64,000 bases of DNA, taken from NCBI RefSeq assembly GCF_016919005.1, contig NZ_JAFFQE010000003.1, positions 310,001 through 374,000 of the forward strand, given 5' to 3'. The notes below the pieces were generated by a model, which was not told the origin of the DNA, ran no database searches, and was given only the letters and a program-made list of their open reading frames with translations. The DNA comes from Desulfopila inferna. Lineage in GTDB: Bacteria; Desulfobacterota; Desulfobulbia; Desulfobulbales; Desulfocapsaceae. The translations under genes and the position numbers were made by a program. This document shows, piece by piece, positions 53,510 through 62,411 of the stretch (its first letter is position 1; each line of letters begins with the position of its first letter).

Positions 53510-53960
53510 GGTTTCCCTGTCAACTTTCTACTGAGATCCGCCGCAGTCAAAGACCAACCCAAAACCAAGGCTTGCGACCAGCTGTTTTTCCGAACACGGG
53601 CACAATTCCTTGCCGTGTAAATTTTTGCCTGCAATATAACAAATATGGCAGGAAAAAGCCCTGGCTTCGTATGCAAAACCAACCGGTTTGGCGATTATTC
53701 CCAAACTGAATAATATGTGTCCCCTATTCTAAAAGGCGCCTCCCGGTTTCATTAGGTTGGGGGAATTGGTCATTGGTTGGAGGTAGTTTGGGGCGGAAAC
53801 GTTAGATCGGCTTACAAGGCGATGTCTTATCCCTGTTGCAATGCTGCACATGAGAGGCGGCCTCTCTTCAATGAGAGAAAAATGAGCCGGTGTTTATGAG
53901 ATGTGAATATCAGGAGCGGCAGCGGCCGGTTTACCCCAGGCTGCCGCTAACGAATAAGCA
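53510..53960. other. 451-bp spacer with a 9-bp hairpin before the Ni-SOD gene end
   Basis: No gene is supported. A perfect stem AGCGGCAGC (53915-53923)/GCTGCCGCT (53940-53948) lies just after the sodN stop on the minus strand. It lacks a U tract, so it is a weak terminator or a 3' stabilising hairpin. Confidence 0.45.
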
Positions 53961-54407
53961 TCATTCAGTGTGGGATGCGAAGTACAATTTGTCGAATTCA
54001 TTGACCAGTTCTTTCAGTTTGGCGACATTGTCCAGATCAACGGTCTGCTTGCATTTCATCGCATATACCAGCATCTGATGAAGAACTTCCAGCATTTGAC
54101 CATACTGCTTGTCTTCCTTCTTGATACGCTGAGTGAGGAAATATTGGGAGACGATTTCCTGGAACTGATTGGCATGGTCTTCCTTGTTCACCACCCAGCG
54201 TATGAGTTGGTTCTTGTTGTCGCCGTCCTGGAGATCCATTATCTGTCCCATGGCCTTTTCGATGGTGGTTATATGCTCTTCCAGCATGGTGATTCGCATC
54301 TTGTCGTCGTAAATGCCGCAGGGAATTTCGCAATGTGAAAATGCTGAGACTGAGGGGATCAGGAGAAGGGTGAAAACCAGCGAAAAGGAAATGAACTGTC
54401 TGTGCAT
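53961..54407 (-). CDS. sodN: nickel superoxide dismutase with a Sec signal peptide
   Basis: The 148-residue protein starts at ATG 54407 (GGGAGG upstream). It has a 24-residue signal peptide ending A-F-S, directly followed by HCEIPCGIYDD. That is the Ni hook of Ni-SOD (His1, Cys2, Cys6 and the backbone amide), with His becoming residue 1 only after cleavage. A four-helix body follows (HITTIEKAMGQI, EDHANQFQEIVSQYF). Actinobacterial Ni-SOD needs the SodX protease; here signal peptidase could do the job, giving a periplasmic enzyme. No sodX is nearby. Confidence 0.88.
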   Translation of the reverse strand: MHRQFISFSLVFTLLLIPSVSAFSHCEIPCGIYDDKMRITMLEEHITTIEKAMGQIMDLQDGDNKNQLIRWVVNKEDHANQFQEIVSQYFLTQRIKKEDKQYGQMLEVLHQMLVYAMKCKQTVDLDNVAKLKELVNEFDKLYFASHTE

Positions 54408-54872
54408 AACGTCCTCCCGGATGAAGTGAATGGTTGAATTCAATTGTACTTCTCACTGGCGATGATGCAGGCCGGTGTATGTTGCTCTGGTTATTCCAGA
54501 ACTATAGGAATGAATTATTGAAAAACAAGGAGAGCTTGCCAGGACTATAAGGGTGAAATCCATTGACAAAAAGAAGGAGGGGGATTTCCGCACCTGTAGT
54601 TGGCTGTTCCCCGGCTTATTAAGAGGCATTGTGAGAACATCCTTAGCGGTATCAACGACAAGCAAAACGAAGTGATTGAGACAATAACAGACTCATTCCA
54701 CAATAAGTGAAATGGAGGGGTAATACATTGACATTAAGTACGGTCTGTTTAGTTTTTTCTGTATCTTTACCGCAACACAATCATATTAAATCATAACAGC
54801 CACATCCGGCGGTGAGGATACCATGGGTTGTCGCTCTGACAACCTGCTTTCTAAACAACAAAGGAGGTTACA
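54408..54872. other. 465-bp spacer, nothing recognised
   Basis: It lies between the Ni-SOD gene start and the small Cys-rich gene. One minus-strand frame (54453-54665) lacks homology. AT-rich stretches near 54720-54800 could hold promoters. Confidence 0.4.
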
Positions 54873-55094
54873 ATGGCACATACATGTAAAAGCTGCGGTG
54901 CCGTGGCCGATGATCCCGGACATCTCTGTGATCCGACGGTTGAAGAATTATCCTGCGAATACTGTGGAGGAAAAGACGTCGGCGTCAACCATGTCTGCAA
55001 AGAAAAACTGACCGCCATGAAATTCTCCTGCGACTCCTGCGGGAAAATGGCGCCAGATGAAACCAGGCTTTGCAATCCGGTTGAGATCAAATAG
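54873..55094 (+). CDS. small multi-CxxC zinc-ribbon-like protein
   Basis: The 73-residue protein from ATG 54873 (AAAGGAGG eight bases upstream) has three CxxC/CxxxC pairs: CKSCG near residue 5, CEYCGG near 28 and CDSCGK near 53. Single Cys lie in DPGHLCDP, NHVCKE and TRLCNP. It could bind two zinc ions or a rubredoxin-like iron. It is a stand-alone gene, and no characterised family is recognised. It probably acts as a metal-binding or redox adaptor. Confidence 0.75.
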   Translation: MAHTCKSCGAVADDPGHLCDPTVEELSCEYCGGKDVGVNHVCKEKLTAMKFSCDSCGKMAPDETRLCNPVEIK

Positions 55095-55382
55095 TCAACT
55101 CTTCGTTATTACTTTTACCCGGTTTCACTTTCTACCAGGAACCGGGTTATATTTTGTCGTTCAACTGCCGGCGTCCCTGGTTCTGCCCATCATGCCATAA
55201 CAGGAAAATTGTTCAGTTCTGCCAGAAAGGACGGGTGAAAAGGATAGGTTGCCGCGAGTTGAGCGCGCATGAGAAGGAATCGTGAAAAAGTCGGGACAAA
55301 TTTGCTAAGCGATGTTATCACCTAAAAAAACAGAAGCTAAAACTGTAATCATGCAATGATTTTTTCTCTCATGGAGGCGCCA

Positions 55383-55967
55383 ATGTCAAGACGTATTCTT
55401 CTCTTTATTCTCCTGCCGCTTTTTCTGCTCAGCGGCTGTGGCTACAACAGTCTGCAGTTGAAGGAAGAACGCGTTTTGCAGGCCTGGGCGGATATTGAAG
55501 CCACCCTGCAGAGACGTGCCGATCTTATTCCCAATATCGTCGAGACGGTTAAAGGCTATGCCGCACATGAGCGGGAGACCCTGGAGGCCGTGGTCAATGC
55601 ACGGGCTAAAGCAACCTCCGTCAATCTTTCACCTGGAGATTTGAGTGATGCCCAGGCTATGAACAGGCTGCAGGAGGCACAAGGCGGACTGTCGTCAGCC
55701 CTTTCACGGCTCATGGTGGTGGTTGAGCGCTATCCGGACCTCAAGGCCAACCAGAATTTTCTCGATCTGCAGAACCAGCTTGAAGGGACTGAAAACAGAA
55801 TCAATGTGGCCAGGCAGCGCTACAATCAGGCGGTGGGTGAGTTCAATGCCGCCATCCGTAAATTTCCCTATAACCTGACCAACAATTTTCTGCTTCACCT
55901 GGATCGGAAAGAGTATTTTGAAGCTGAAGAAGGGGCCAGGCAGGTCCCGCAAGTTTCCTTTGAATAG
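55383..55967 (+). CDS. lemA: LemA-family lipoprotein
   Basis: The 194-residue protein starts at ATG 55383 (GGAGGCG upstream). It has a lipobox LLSGC, with Cys about residue 19, and the LemA helices: [24 protein letters not shown] and [27 protein letters not shown]. It heads a three-gene set with two TPM-domain proteins. LemA proteins sit at the membrane and are linked to membrane repair or quality control; their biochemical role is not settled. Confidence 0.92.
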   Translation: MSRRILLFILLPLFLLSGCGYNSLQLKEERVLQAWADIEATLQRRADLIPNIVETVKGYAAHERETLEAVVNARAKATSVNLSPGDLSDAQAMNRLQEAQGGLSSALSRLMVVVERYPDLKANQNFLDLQNQLEGTENRINVARQRYNQAVGEFNAAIRKFPYNLTNNFLLHLDRKEYFEAEEGARQVPQVSFE

Positions 55968-55990
55968 CGTAAAAAATCATAGTTAGGCGG

Positions 55991-56860
55991 ATGAGAAAAA
56001 TAACTGTCATACTGCTTTGTCTGGCTTTATTGTTGAGCCCTCTTGTCGGATCGGCCCTGAGTCGTGAAGTACCTGCGCTCAAGGGCCGGGTAAACGATTA
56101 TGCCGGAATTCTATCTGCTTCGACAAAAAACCAGATCGAGCAGCTACTGGTCGAACTCGAAAACAGCGACTCAACCCAGGTTGTCGTCTTGACTATCGAA
56201 TCCTTGCAGGGAGATAATCTTGAGCAATTCTCACTCAAGGTCGTCGAAAGCTGGAAAATAGGTCAGTCCGGGCTGGATAACGGTGCGCTGCTGCTCATTG
56301 CCGTGGAAGACAGGAAAGTGCGGATTGAGGTCGGCTACGGTCTGGAGGGCAAACTCACCGATCTTATGGCCGGTAGAATCATACGTAATGTCATCCTGCC
56401 CCAATTCAAAGAGAAAGATTTTGATCAGGGCGTCATCAACGGCGTAAATGCAATGATTGCAACGGTACGTGGGGAATATAGCGATGCGGATCAGCTAGGG
56501 TCGGGTAGTAACGAGAACGACCTTATGGGGCTTTTAGCCATGATGATGTTTTTCTTCTTTTTTTTAGGTAACATCCTACGCCGTAAAAAAGTGGCAAGCG
56601 CTATTGTCGGCGGTATCGGTGCCCCCCTCCTTGGAAGTATTTTCCAGGGGTTTTCTCTGCCACTTTTTCTCCTGCTCATCCCCGTGGGTCTTATCGGCGG
56701 ATTAATCGTTTCGGCCTTGCCCATGCGTTCAGGAAGATCGGGGCGATCCGGTGCTATGCATATTGGTTCCGGTGGATTTGGTTCTTCCTCCGGTGGTTTT
56801 GGCGGATTCAGCGGTGGCGGTGGCGGTTTTGGCGGCGGCGGTGCTTCGGGAGGCTGGTGA
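55991..56860 (+). CDS. TPM-domain membrane protein (YgcG-like)
   Basis: The 289-residue protein has a signal peptide, then a TPM (TLP18.3/Psb32/MOLO-1) domain with VNDYAGILSAS near residue 35, STQVVVLTIESLQGDNLEQFS and EVGYGLEGKLTDLMAGRII. Two or three membrane helices follow, then a Gly/Ser/Phe-rich repeated tail ending GGGASGGW. The TPM domain binds Ca in plant and worm homologues; the bacterial role is unclear. It is directly after lemA, separated by 23 bp, and just before a second TPM gene. Confidence 0.9.
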   Translation: MRKITVILLCLALLLSPLVGSALSREVPALKGRVNDYAGILSASTKNQIEQLLVELENSDSTQVVVLTIESLQGDNLEQFSLKVVESWKIGQSGLDNGALLLIAVEDRKVRIEVGYGLEGKLTDLMAGRIIRNVILPQFKEKDFDQGVINGVNAMIATVRGEYSDADQLGSGSNENDLMGLLAMMMFFFFFLGNILRRKKVASAIVGGIGAPLLGSIFQGFSLPLFLLLIPVGLIGGLIVSALPMRSGRSGRSGAMHIGSGGFGSSSGGFGGFSGGGGGFGGGGASGGW

Positions 56861-56861
56861 G

Positions 56862-57512
56862 ATGAAAACTTCGGCACAACACTTCCTCACGGAGGAACAA
56901 CAGGACAAAGTTACCAAAACGGTACAGCAGGCAGAACTCACCACCTCAGGTGAAATTGTGCCAATGATTGTCTCGGCATGCCACGACTATGCCAAAGCCA
57001 GGTTTCTGACATCCCTGCTTTTCAGTCTTCCGGCAGCCTTGATCATTCCCCATTTTCTCTCAACGTATCTCTGGCTTGAACCTGATAACGTTTATCTGTT
57101 TCTTTGTCTGATGGTACCGCTCTTTTTAGTTTTCAACCAGGTGATCATCTTCTATCCCCGTCTGGCTAAATTGTTCCTCTCCAATGAGGAGATGGAAGGT
57201 GAGGTTCAGGAAGAAGCTGTCAAATGTTTTTTCGAGGAAAAACTTTATGCCACCCGCGACGCCAATGGCATTCTCGTATTTATTTCGGTCTTCGAAAAGA
57301 AGGCATGGATTCTGGCCGATCATGGTATTGACAGAAAGATTGACCCGCAGATCTGGGTCACACTTGTCAATGAATTGACCGCAAAAATAAAAGATGGTGA
57401 GCGCTGCACCGCCCTTTGTCAAACCATATCCGAGATTGGTCAAATCCTACAGCAGCATTTTCCGTATAAAAAAGACGACACCGACGAGCTCCACAATCTC
57501 ATAATTAAATAA
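56862..57512 (+). CDS. TPM-domain protein with membrane helices
   Basis: The 216-residue protein from ATG 56862, one base after the previous stop, has an N-terminal TPM-like stretch (TKTVQQAELTTSGEIVPMIV). Two membrane helices follow (about residues 46-66 and 72-94), and the TPM domain resumes (CFFEEKLYATRDANGILVFISVFEKKAWILADHGIDRKI). It is the split or circularly arranged TPM variant that normally follows lemA and the YgcG-like gene. The three genes form one unit. Confidence 0.85.
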   Translation: MKTSAQHFLTEEQQDKVTKTVQQAELTTSGEIVPMIVSACHDYAKARFLTSLLFSLPAALIIPHFLSTYLWLEPDNVYLFLCLMVPLFLVFNQVIIFYPRLAKLFLSNEEMEGEVQEEAVKCFFEEKLYATRDANGILVFISVFEKKAWILADHGIDRKIDPQIWVTLVNELTAKIKDGERCTALCQTISEIGQILQQHFPYKKDDTDELHNLIIK

Positions 57513-57729
57513 CCGGTATTGAAGATGACATCTGTCGTTGATGGGAAGATAGTGGAATATGGGATAGACCACATTTGATATATTTTTGTATATTTTTTAT
57601 ATACTTATTTGAAATAAAAATCCGACCCCAGAGGGGCCGGTATTGTTTACCCCTTGAAAGGGATACTTTGCCGGGCGATATTTAATTTTACTCTGACCCC
57701 TTTATATATGAACTTCAACAAGGAGTAAT

Positions 57730-58410
57730 GTGAAAACCGTCGGCAACAAAACTATATATATCTTCGTCTCAATACTGGGCTTTTTCTTCCTCTCCACGCT
57801 CGTCTTCGTGTCACTTCTGGGAGAGAACAATAAAATTGATGCCACTGTCCTTAACTATTTCAAGAATGTTCAGGCACAAGAGTATTTTTCCGAGGAAGAC
57901 AATCTCAAAACCGTTGCCGACCTTGATGTTTTTGATATTGAGGGTGAATTTAGCGAAAATTGTTTTCTGCTCGAATTTGCTCTATTGGAGAAATACGGGT
58001 TAATCGAATCGCAGGCCTATGATATCGTCCTGGAAAAGGATATCTTCTGGATTCCTTTTTCCGGAGATTCCTCGGTAAACGTCAGCGTTTCTCTTCATCC
58101 CTCCAGGAACTCTTTCCGGTCATTCATACAAGATGATGCCGTTGAGGTAATCAGCGGGTTATTCACGGTCAAAAAGATAAACGGGTTGTGGAGAATTGCA
58201 TCGATCAATGTGAAAGACTCCGCCCTTCTCCCATATCTGAAAAGTTTAAGAAAAGACCTGGGTCTGGAAAGTTATGTGAAAACTGCGGGAGAGAAACTCA
58301 TGATAATGCCGGTAGAGATAGATACCGGCAACGCCACAATTTTTGAAAAACGAAAGTTGAGTTACATTTTCCAGAAGGTGAACCATCTCATTCAATCTTC
58401 GGAAAAATAG
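57730..58410 (+). CDS. membrane-anchored protein of unknown function
   Basis: The 226-residue protein starts at GTG 57730 with AAGGAGT seven bases upstream. One N-terminal helix (about residues 8-29) precedes a mixed alpha/beta extracytoplasmic domain with several aromatic/acidic segments (EKDIFWIPFSGDSSVNVSVSL, VKKINGLWRIASINVKD). The NGLWRIASI pattern recalls NTF2/lumazine-binding-like domains, but I cannot identify the family. It is divergent in context from the convergent MCE gene; no operon partner. Confidence 0.6.
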   Translation: MKTVGNKTIYIFVSILGFFFLSTLVFVSLLGENNKIDATVLNYFKNVQAQEYFSEEDNLKTVADLDVFDIEGEFSENCFLLEFALLEKYGLIESQAYDIVLEKDIFWIPFSGDSSVNVSVSLHPSRNSFRSFIQDDAVEVISGLFTVKKINGLWRIASINVKDSALLPYLKSLRKDLGLESYVKTAGEKLMIMPVEIDTGNATIFEKRKLSYIFQKVNHLIQSSEK

Positions 58411-58432
58411 ATCTGCAAGGAGCCGAGGTTTT

Positions 58433-59221
58433 CTACACCGTGATCATCTCCTCGACCCGTTTATCTATCTCTTCCAGCTCATCCTGCCGTCCTTCTTTTT
58501 TTAATTTTTCACGGAGCTCCTCCAGTTCCATGCGCAGCTGCGGAATCACTTCATCGCGGAGATGATCGCGAACATCTTTCCGGGCTTTTTCGAATTCATC
58601 GGCAAATTGCTTAACAGACCTCTCAAATTCCTTTACCTTCGGAGACTCCGGCACTTTTTGTGCTTCGTTTTTAAATTCCCGCAGTTTTTCGGAAAGTTCT
58701 CCGAGCCTGTATTCCAGCTCTGAGTCGAGCTGTTGTGATGCCGCACCCAGAGATTCCTGCAGCCGTTCCAGGACCTGACGCATTTCCTTTTCGGCTACTC
58801 CGGTGGTTTTGCTCAGATCACTGATGATTTTGTCAAGATAGCCCGATCCTGCGGAACCCTGCGCGATGCTGCCATCTTCCAGAACCCTGCCGCCGGATTT
58901 TTCCTGCAGGACGATAACGGCCATATCCTGTTGCGTTGTGGGATCGCTGCCGACAAAAAACTTCGAATCTTCCGTGGCCGCATTTCTGAACTCTGGTTTT
59001 ATGGTTAACTCGACCAGGTAATCGCCTTGCTTGGTATATGAAATTTCCCCTACCTTACCGATGCTATTTCCCTCGAAATACACGCCGTCATCCTGTTGCA
59101 GTCCTGATATTTCATCAAAACGAACCTGGATGGCCAAGGATTTATCGACACATCCCCAGATCAACAGAAGCACCAGGAATATGGGAGCAAGGGTAAAAGA
59201 AAAAAAGAGCCTTTTGTTCAT
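58433..59221 (-). CDS. MCE (MlaD-like) domain lipoprotein
   Basis: The 262-residue protein has an N-terminal hydrophobic segment ending LIWGC, a plausible lipobox with Cys at residue 24. An MCE domain follows (about residues 30-115; VRFDEISGLQQDDGVYFEGNSIGKVGEI). A long charged coiled coil makes up the second half (ELEELREKLKKEGRQDELEE). MlaD-type proteins bind phospholipids for transport between membranes, but no MlaE/MlaF partners are adjacent, so this is an orphan. It is convergent with the 57730 gene. Confidence 0.85.
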   Translation of the reverse strand: MNKRLFFSFTLAPIFLVLLLIWGCVDKSLAIQVRFDEISGLQQDDGVYFEGNSIGKVGEISYTKQGDYLVELTIKPEFRNAATEDSKFFVGSDPTTQQDMAVIVLQEKSGGRVLEDGSIAQGSAGSGYLDKIISDLSKTTGVAEKEMRQVLERLQESLGAASQQLDSELEYRLGELSEKLREFKNEAQKVPESPKVKEFERSVKQFADEFEKARKDVRDHLRDEVIPQLRMELEELREKLKKEGRQDELEEIDKRVEEMITV

Positions 59222-59243
59222 GATTGTTTCCTCCGCTATTACT

Positions 59244-60311
59244 TTAAGATAGGTTCATCGCTTTTTCAGGACAGATTTCCTGGCAGCAGAAACAGGCAAT
59301 ACAGGCAGCTTCATCCACTTCGGGAAGACTGTCTTTCATGGTAAGGGCGACAACGGGGCACTGCTCGACACAGGCACCGCAGGCTGTGCATAGCTCGGGA
59401 TCAGCTTTTGGTTTGACCTCGGCCCTGGCATTCATTAATTTCTGAATCTCACAGTTACCGGCGATGGCTTCACCGCCTAACGGAGGCAGCTTGAAATCAG
59501 GCAGGACATAAAAATCCCCATCGATTTGGATCTTCCCGGAATCAAAATCACCAAGCCCGAAAGCCTTTGCCTTCTGCAGGAAACGCAGTCGACCCGGATC
59601 AAGGCCCATCATTTTAGCAACGACAGCATCCATGGCCACAGGGTTGTCCGCGGCAAGAACCAGGCCGATCTCCCGCAGATCAGGAGAAGCCGGACCATTG
59701 CCTTCCATGCCGACCACGGCATCCATGATAAAGAGATCGGGCACCCGCAACCGGAAAACCTCGACCACAACCTCATGAAAACGCTCCGGAGATCCGGCCA
59801 GTTTATGCAACCTGGCCTTCTGGGCACCGGGCAGGATGCCGTAGCTATTTTTAATAGCTCCGGTCATAACGGTCAGGCCGTGCGTTTTAAACTTGGGCAG
59901 ACTGATCAGGATATCCGCATCCATGATCTCTTTTGAAACCCCGATTTCAGGCATGTATTCGGGATTAAAGGCAAGATTTCGCGAAGTATCGCCTAGATTT
60001 TTGTAATATCCTTTGGCAGCAGCCATCAACCCGGTCTTTGAAAAACTGTTTTCGTTGTCGCCATAATTAAACAAACCGGGATTGTCTCCAACTATAATCT
60101 CCTTTGGCGCCATGTCCTCGACTTTCTCAACCACCGCACGCAATAGTGCCGGGTTGGTGACAATATGCTCTTCTGCGGTGGAAACCCGCAGCACATTTGG
60201 CTTGATGACGACTTTTTTTCCGGTGATATCCTGAGGGAAAAGCTCAAACGCCCTGTCGACGGCTTTTCTGCAATTCTCATATGTGGCCGGGTGAATCATG
60301 ACACGATGCAT
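59244..60311 (-). CDS. DUF362 protein with a C-terminal 2[4Fe-4S] ferredoxin domain
   Basis: The 355-residue protein has a DUF362 domain (about residues 1-260; KVVIKPNVL, ISLPKFKTHGLTVMTGAIKNSYG, MEGNGPASP). A bacterial ferredoxin module with two Cys motifs follows (CTACGACVEQCP and CIACFCCQEICP). DUF362 proteins are widespread in anaerobes and probably act in electron transfer or cofactor chemistry; the exact reaction is unknown. The start ATG 60311 is preceded by AAAGGAGGGG. It is 22 bp upstream of the MCE gene in the same orientation. Confidence 0.88.
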   Translation of the reverse strand: MHRVMIHPATYENCRKAVDRAFELFPQDITGKKVVIKPNVLRVSTAEEHIVTNPALLRAVVEKVEDMAPKEIIVGDNPGLFNYGDNENSFSKTGLMAAAKGYYKNLGDTSRNLAFNPEYMPEIGVSKEIMDADILISLPKFKTHGLTVMTGAIKNSYGILPGAQKARLHKLAGSPERFHEVVVEVFRLRVPDLFIMDAVVGMEGNGPASPDLREIGLVLAADNPVAMDAVVAKMMGLDPGRLRFLQKAKAFGLGDFDSGKIQIDGDFYVLPDFKLPPLGGEAIAGNCEIQKLMNARAEVKPKADPELCTACGACVEQCPVVALTMKDSLPEVDEAACIACFCCQEICPEKAMNLS

Positions 60312-60418
60312 ACTCCCCTCCTTTATGTTTAAACTCTTTTGAGATTCTCTGTTCCATATTATGGCTGAATAATTTTAACCAAATCCGATCTCCTTGTAAA
60401 CAAACCGTCATTTCTTGA

Positions 60419-60555
60419 TGGGCTCGTAAAAACCCCGAAGTGCTCTCTAGGTCATTCCGGGCTTGATCCGGAATCCTGTTATTTAATATAGTTATGAATT
60501 CCGGATCAAGTCCGGAATGATGAATACCAAAAATTTTTGGGGTTTTTACGAGCTT
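60419..60555 (+). repeat. MITE-like repeat B, 137 bp, with 12-bp target-site duplication
   Basis: The outer inverted repeats GCTCGTAAAAACCCC (60422-60436) and GGGGTTTTTACGAGC (60539-60553) are perfect over 15 bp. Inner arms TCATTCCGGGCTTGATCCGG (from 60452) and its near-complement (about 60498-60520) fold into a long hairpin. The element is flanked by perfect 12-bp direct repeats GTCATTTCTTGA at 60407-60418 and 60556-60567. This is a non-coding, non-autonomous mobile element or large palindromic repeat. Confidence 0.85.
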
Positions 60556-60667
60556 GTCATTTCTTGACTTACATCATTTTTTCCACATGGAATCCATTTT
60601 ATACTGCCGACAGATCAAACTTGTTGTAGCTGATTAGCGGAAAAGAGAACAACAACTATTTAAACAT

Positions 60668-60826
60668 GATTAACCCTAATCCTCAGCTCAAGGTCGGGAC
60701 TGCTCTTTTCACGGGTCTCTGCAGCCCGGACGACTCCAGCAAAGCCCCCATGAACGGGTTTATGGCGTCCCGATGAAAAGAACAGTCCCGGCCTGGGCCA
60801 GAAAATGCTGACTTTCAGGGGTAATC
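60668..60826 (+). repeat. MITE-like repeat A, copy 2
   Basis: It has the same 159-162-bp palindromic element as at 22064-22225, in the same orientation. It starts GATTAACCC and ends GGGGTAATC, with the conserved GGTTTATGGCGTCCCGAT block and the arms GGGACTGCTCTTTTCA/TGAAAAGAACAGTCCC. Identity to copy 1 is about 80 percent by eye. No clean target duplication is visible. It ends 26 bp before the next gene and may supply its 5' leader. Confidence 0.85.
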
Positions 60827-60852
60827 GAAATTTTAAATATCAGAGGACTATT

Positions 60853-61131
60853 ATGTCAGGATGCGGATGCGGCAGCGCCAACGGCGCGGGCCCTTTTTCA
60901 AAAGGAAGAGAGTTAGTGGAATTTGTGTATAACGCTCATGGCGGAACCGTCAGGGATCAACCGATACGCCAGGGGCCCCTGCAGACACAATGTCAGGGAT
61001 GCGGTGAACCTTTCGAGCTTCAGACCTATCTGGGGAAATGTCCGCAGTGCGGGGGAGTCCATGCCGTGGCTCCGATGAACCCCACTGCCGAAAATATCCA
61101 GTTCGGCGGTAAGGGCTTTAATATCGAATAG
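60853..61131 (+). CDS. small Cys-rich protein, unknown
   Basis: The 92-residue protein from ATG 60853 (AGAGGA eight bases upstream) starts MSGCGCGSANGAGPFSKGRE. It has a zinc-ribbon-like pair CQGCGEPFELQTYLGKCPQCGG near residues 47-69 and a Gly-rich end. It could bind zinc or a [2Fe-2S]-like site. I do not recognise a named family. It stands alone, immediately downstream of the MITE A copy that abuts its ribosome site. Confidence 0.75.
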   Translation: MSGCGCGSANGAGPFSKGRELVEFVYNAHGGTVRDQPIRQGPLQTQCQGCGEPFELQTYLGKCPQCGGVHAVAPMNPTAENIQFGGKGFNIE

Positions 61132-61451
61132 CGGGTAATTATCAGGTTTCTAAATTTCGTGCGGCTCAGTGCAGCGGTCTCATTTACATGGGCCGCCGGG
61201 ATCAGGATCCATTTCCCGCTGCGGTCTGATACGGTGCGGTAATATCATGGCCAAAGATATATATCATTATCATTCAAGACACCAGCCTACCTGTTATGCA
61301 GATTAATGGGTAATGATTTTTTCCAGCTTCCGCTGATTTCACCGGCAAACATAATTATAGTTGATATTTTTAATGCTGCATCCATCAACCATGATCTGGG
61401 CTTCGAAAGGTTTTAATCGGAAAGTGCACCTTAATCAGCAGGAGGCTGGCT
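61132..61451. other. 320-bp spacer, nothing recognised
   Basis: It lies between the Cys-rich gene and the rhodanese-YceI gene. No supported frame, hairpin with U tract or known RNA motif was found. Confidence 0.35.
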
Positions 61452-62390
61452 ATGCCGCAAGTGAACTTAATAACCGAAATCTCCCCCGAAAAACTACAAA
61501 GTTGGATAGAGGAAGATATCAATTTTCTTCTGATAGACACTCTGGCTCCTGAATACCACGAACGGGTTCACATTCCACAGGCACAAAATTGTTGTGTTTT
61601 TCAGGTAACTTTCCCGAATCGAATCGAAGAAATCACCACAGACAAACATACCCCCATGGTTCTCTATGGTGCAAACGCCGGCACCATGGACGCGCAGAGT
61701 GCCGCGGAAAAACTGCACAGGTCAGGATATGAAAATATATATATTCTAGCCGGCGGCATAGAGGGGTGGCGGGATGCCGGATTACCACTGCAGGGGGATG
61801 CCGCGGCACTTGATGAGGAAACACAGCACCTGCAGCCACTGCAGGAAGGCAGATATTTGGTCGATCCGACAAAAAGCAGCGTTGTCTGGGCAGGCAGGAA
61901 TCCTGCCTCACGCCATTACGGCAACATTGTAATTTCCGCCGGGGAGTTGCGGGTGAAGAAGAACGAGGTCTCGGGGGATCTGCACATAGATATGAACTCC
62001 ATAACCAACATAAACCTGGAGGGCGATGAACTGCAGCCCGTTCTTGTTTCCCATCTAAAATCCGATGACTTTTTCGATACCGATCTCTATCCCTCGGCCC
62101 AGTTTGAAATCAGCGGCTCGACTCCTCTCGAGGAAAACTATCGCACTTCTCCCAACTTCGGAATCCAAGGCCGCCTGAACCTCAAGAGAAAATGGGCAGA
62201 TTTGATCTTCCCTGCCACCATCAACAGATTAGATGATGGAAGTCTGACCCTGGAGGCTCATTTTGATATTGATCGGACACGATGGGGGGTAATTTACGGG
62301 TCGACGAGATTTTTCAAGCACCTGGGAATGCACCTGGTATTTGATCATCTCAGCATCGAGTTGCGATTGGTTGCCGAAAAGAACAACTGA
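61452..62390 (+). CDS. rhodanese-YceI fusion protein with a degenerate rhodanese active site
   Basis: The 312-residue protein from ATG 61452 (AGGAGG upstream) has an N-terminal rhodanese-like domain (about residues 1-120) and a C-terminal YceI domain (about 130-305; GRYLVDPTKSSVVWAGRN, LYPSAQFEISG, FDIDRTRWGVIYGS). The rhodanese loop reads VLYGANAGTMDAQ with Gly where the persulfide-bearing Cys should be, so it is probably inactive as a sulfurtransferase. YceI domains bind isoprenoid or lipid ligands. No signal peptide is seen, so it is likely cytosolic. Confidence 0.85.
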   Translation: MPQVNLITEISPEKLQSWIEEDINFLLIDTLAPEYHERVHIPQAQNCCVFQVTFPNRIEEITTDKHTPMVLYGANAGTMDAQSAAEKLHRSGYENIYILAGGIEGWRDAGLPLQGDAAALDEETQHLQPLQEGRYLVDPTKSSVVWAGRNPASRHYGNIVISAGELRVKKNEVSGDLHIDMNSITNINLEGDELQPVLVSHLKSDDFFDTDLYPSAQFEISGSTPLEENYRTSPNFGIQGRLNLKRKWADLIFPATINRLDDGSLTLEAHFDIDRTRWGVIYGSTRFFKHLGMHLVFDHLSIELRLVAEKNN

Positions 62391-62411
62391 AACCAGTTGG
62401 CAGACACTACT

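Noticed and set aside
57600-57700. GACCCC/GGGG hairpins and a CTCTGACCCC stretch resembling repeats near RAYT transposases
   Set aside because: Too short to assign, no transposase or second copy in the window.
60562-60575. TTGACTTACATCAT, resembling an FNR-type site
   Set aside because: Only one half-site fits well and the left part belongs to the MITE duplication.
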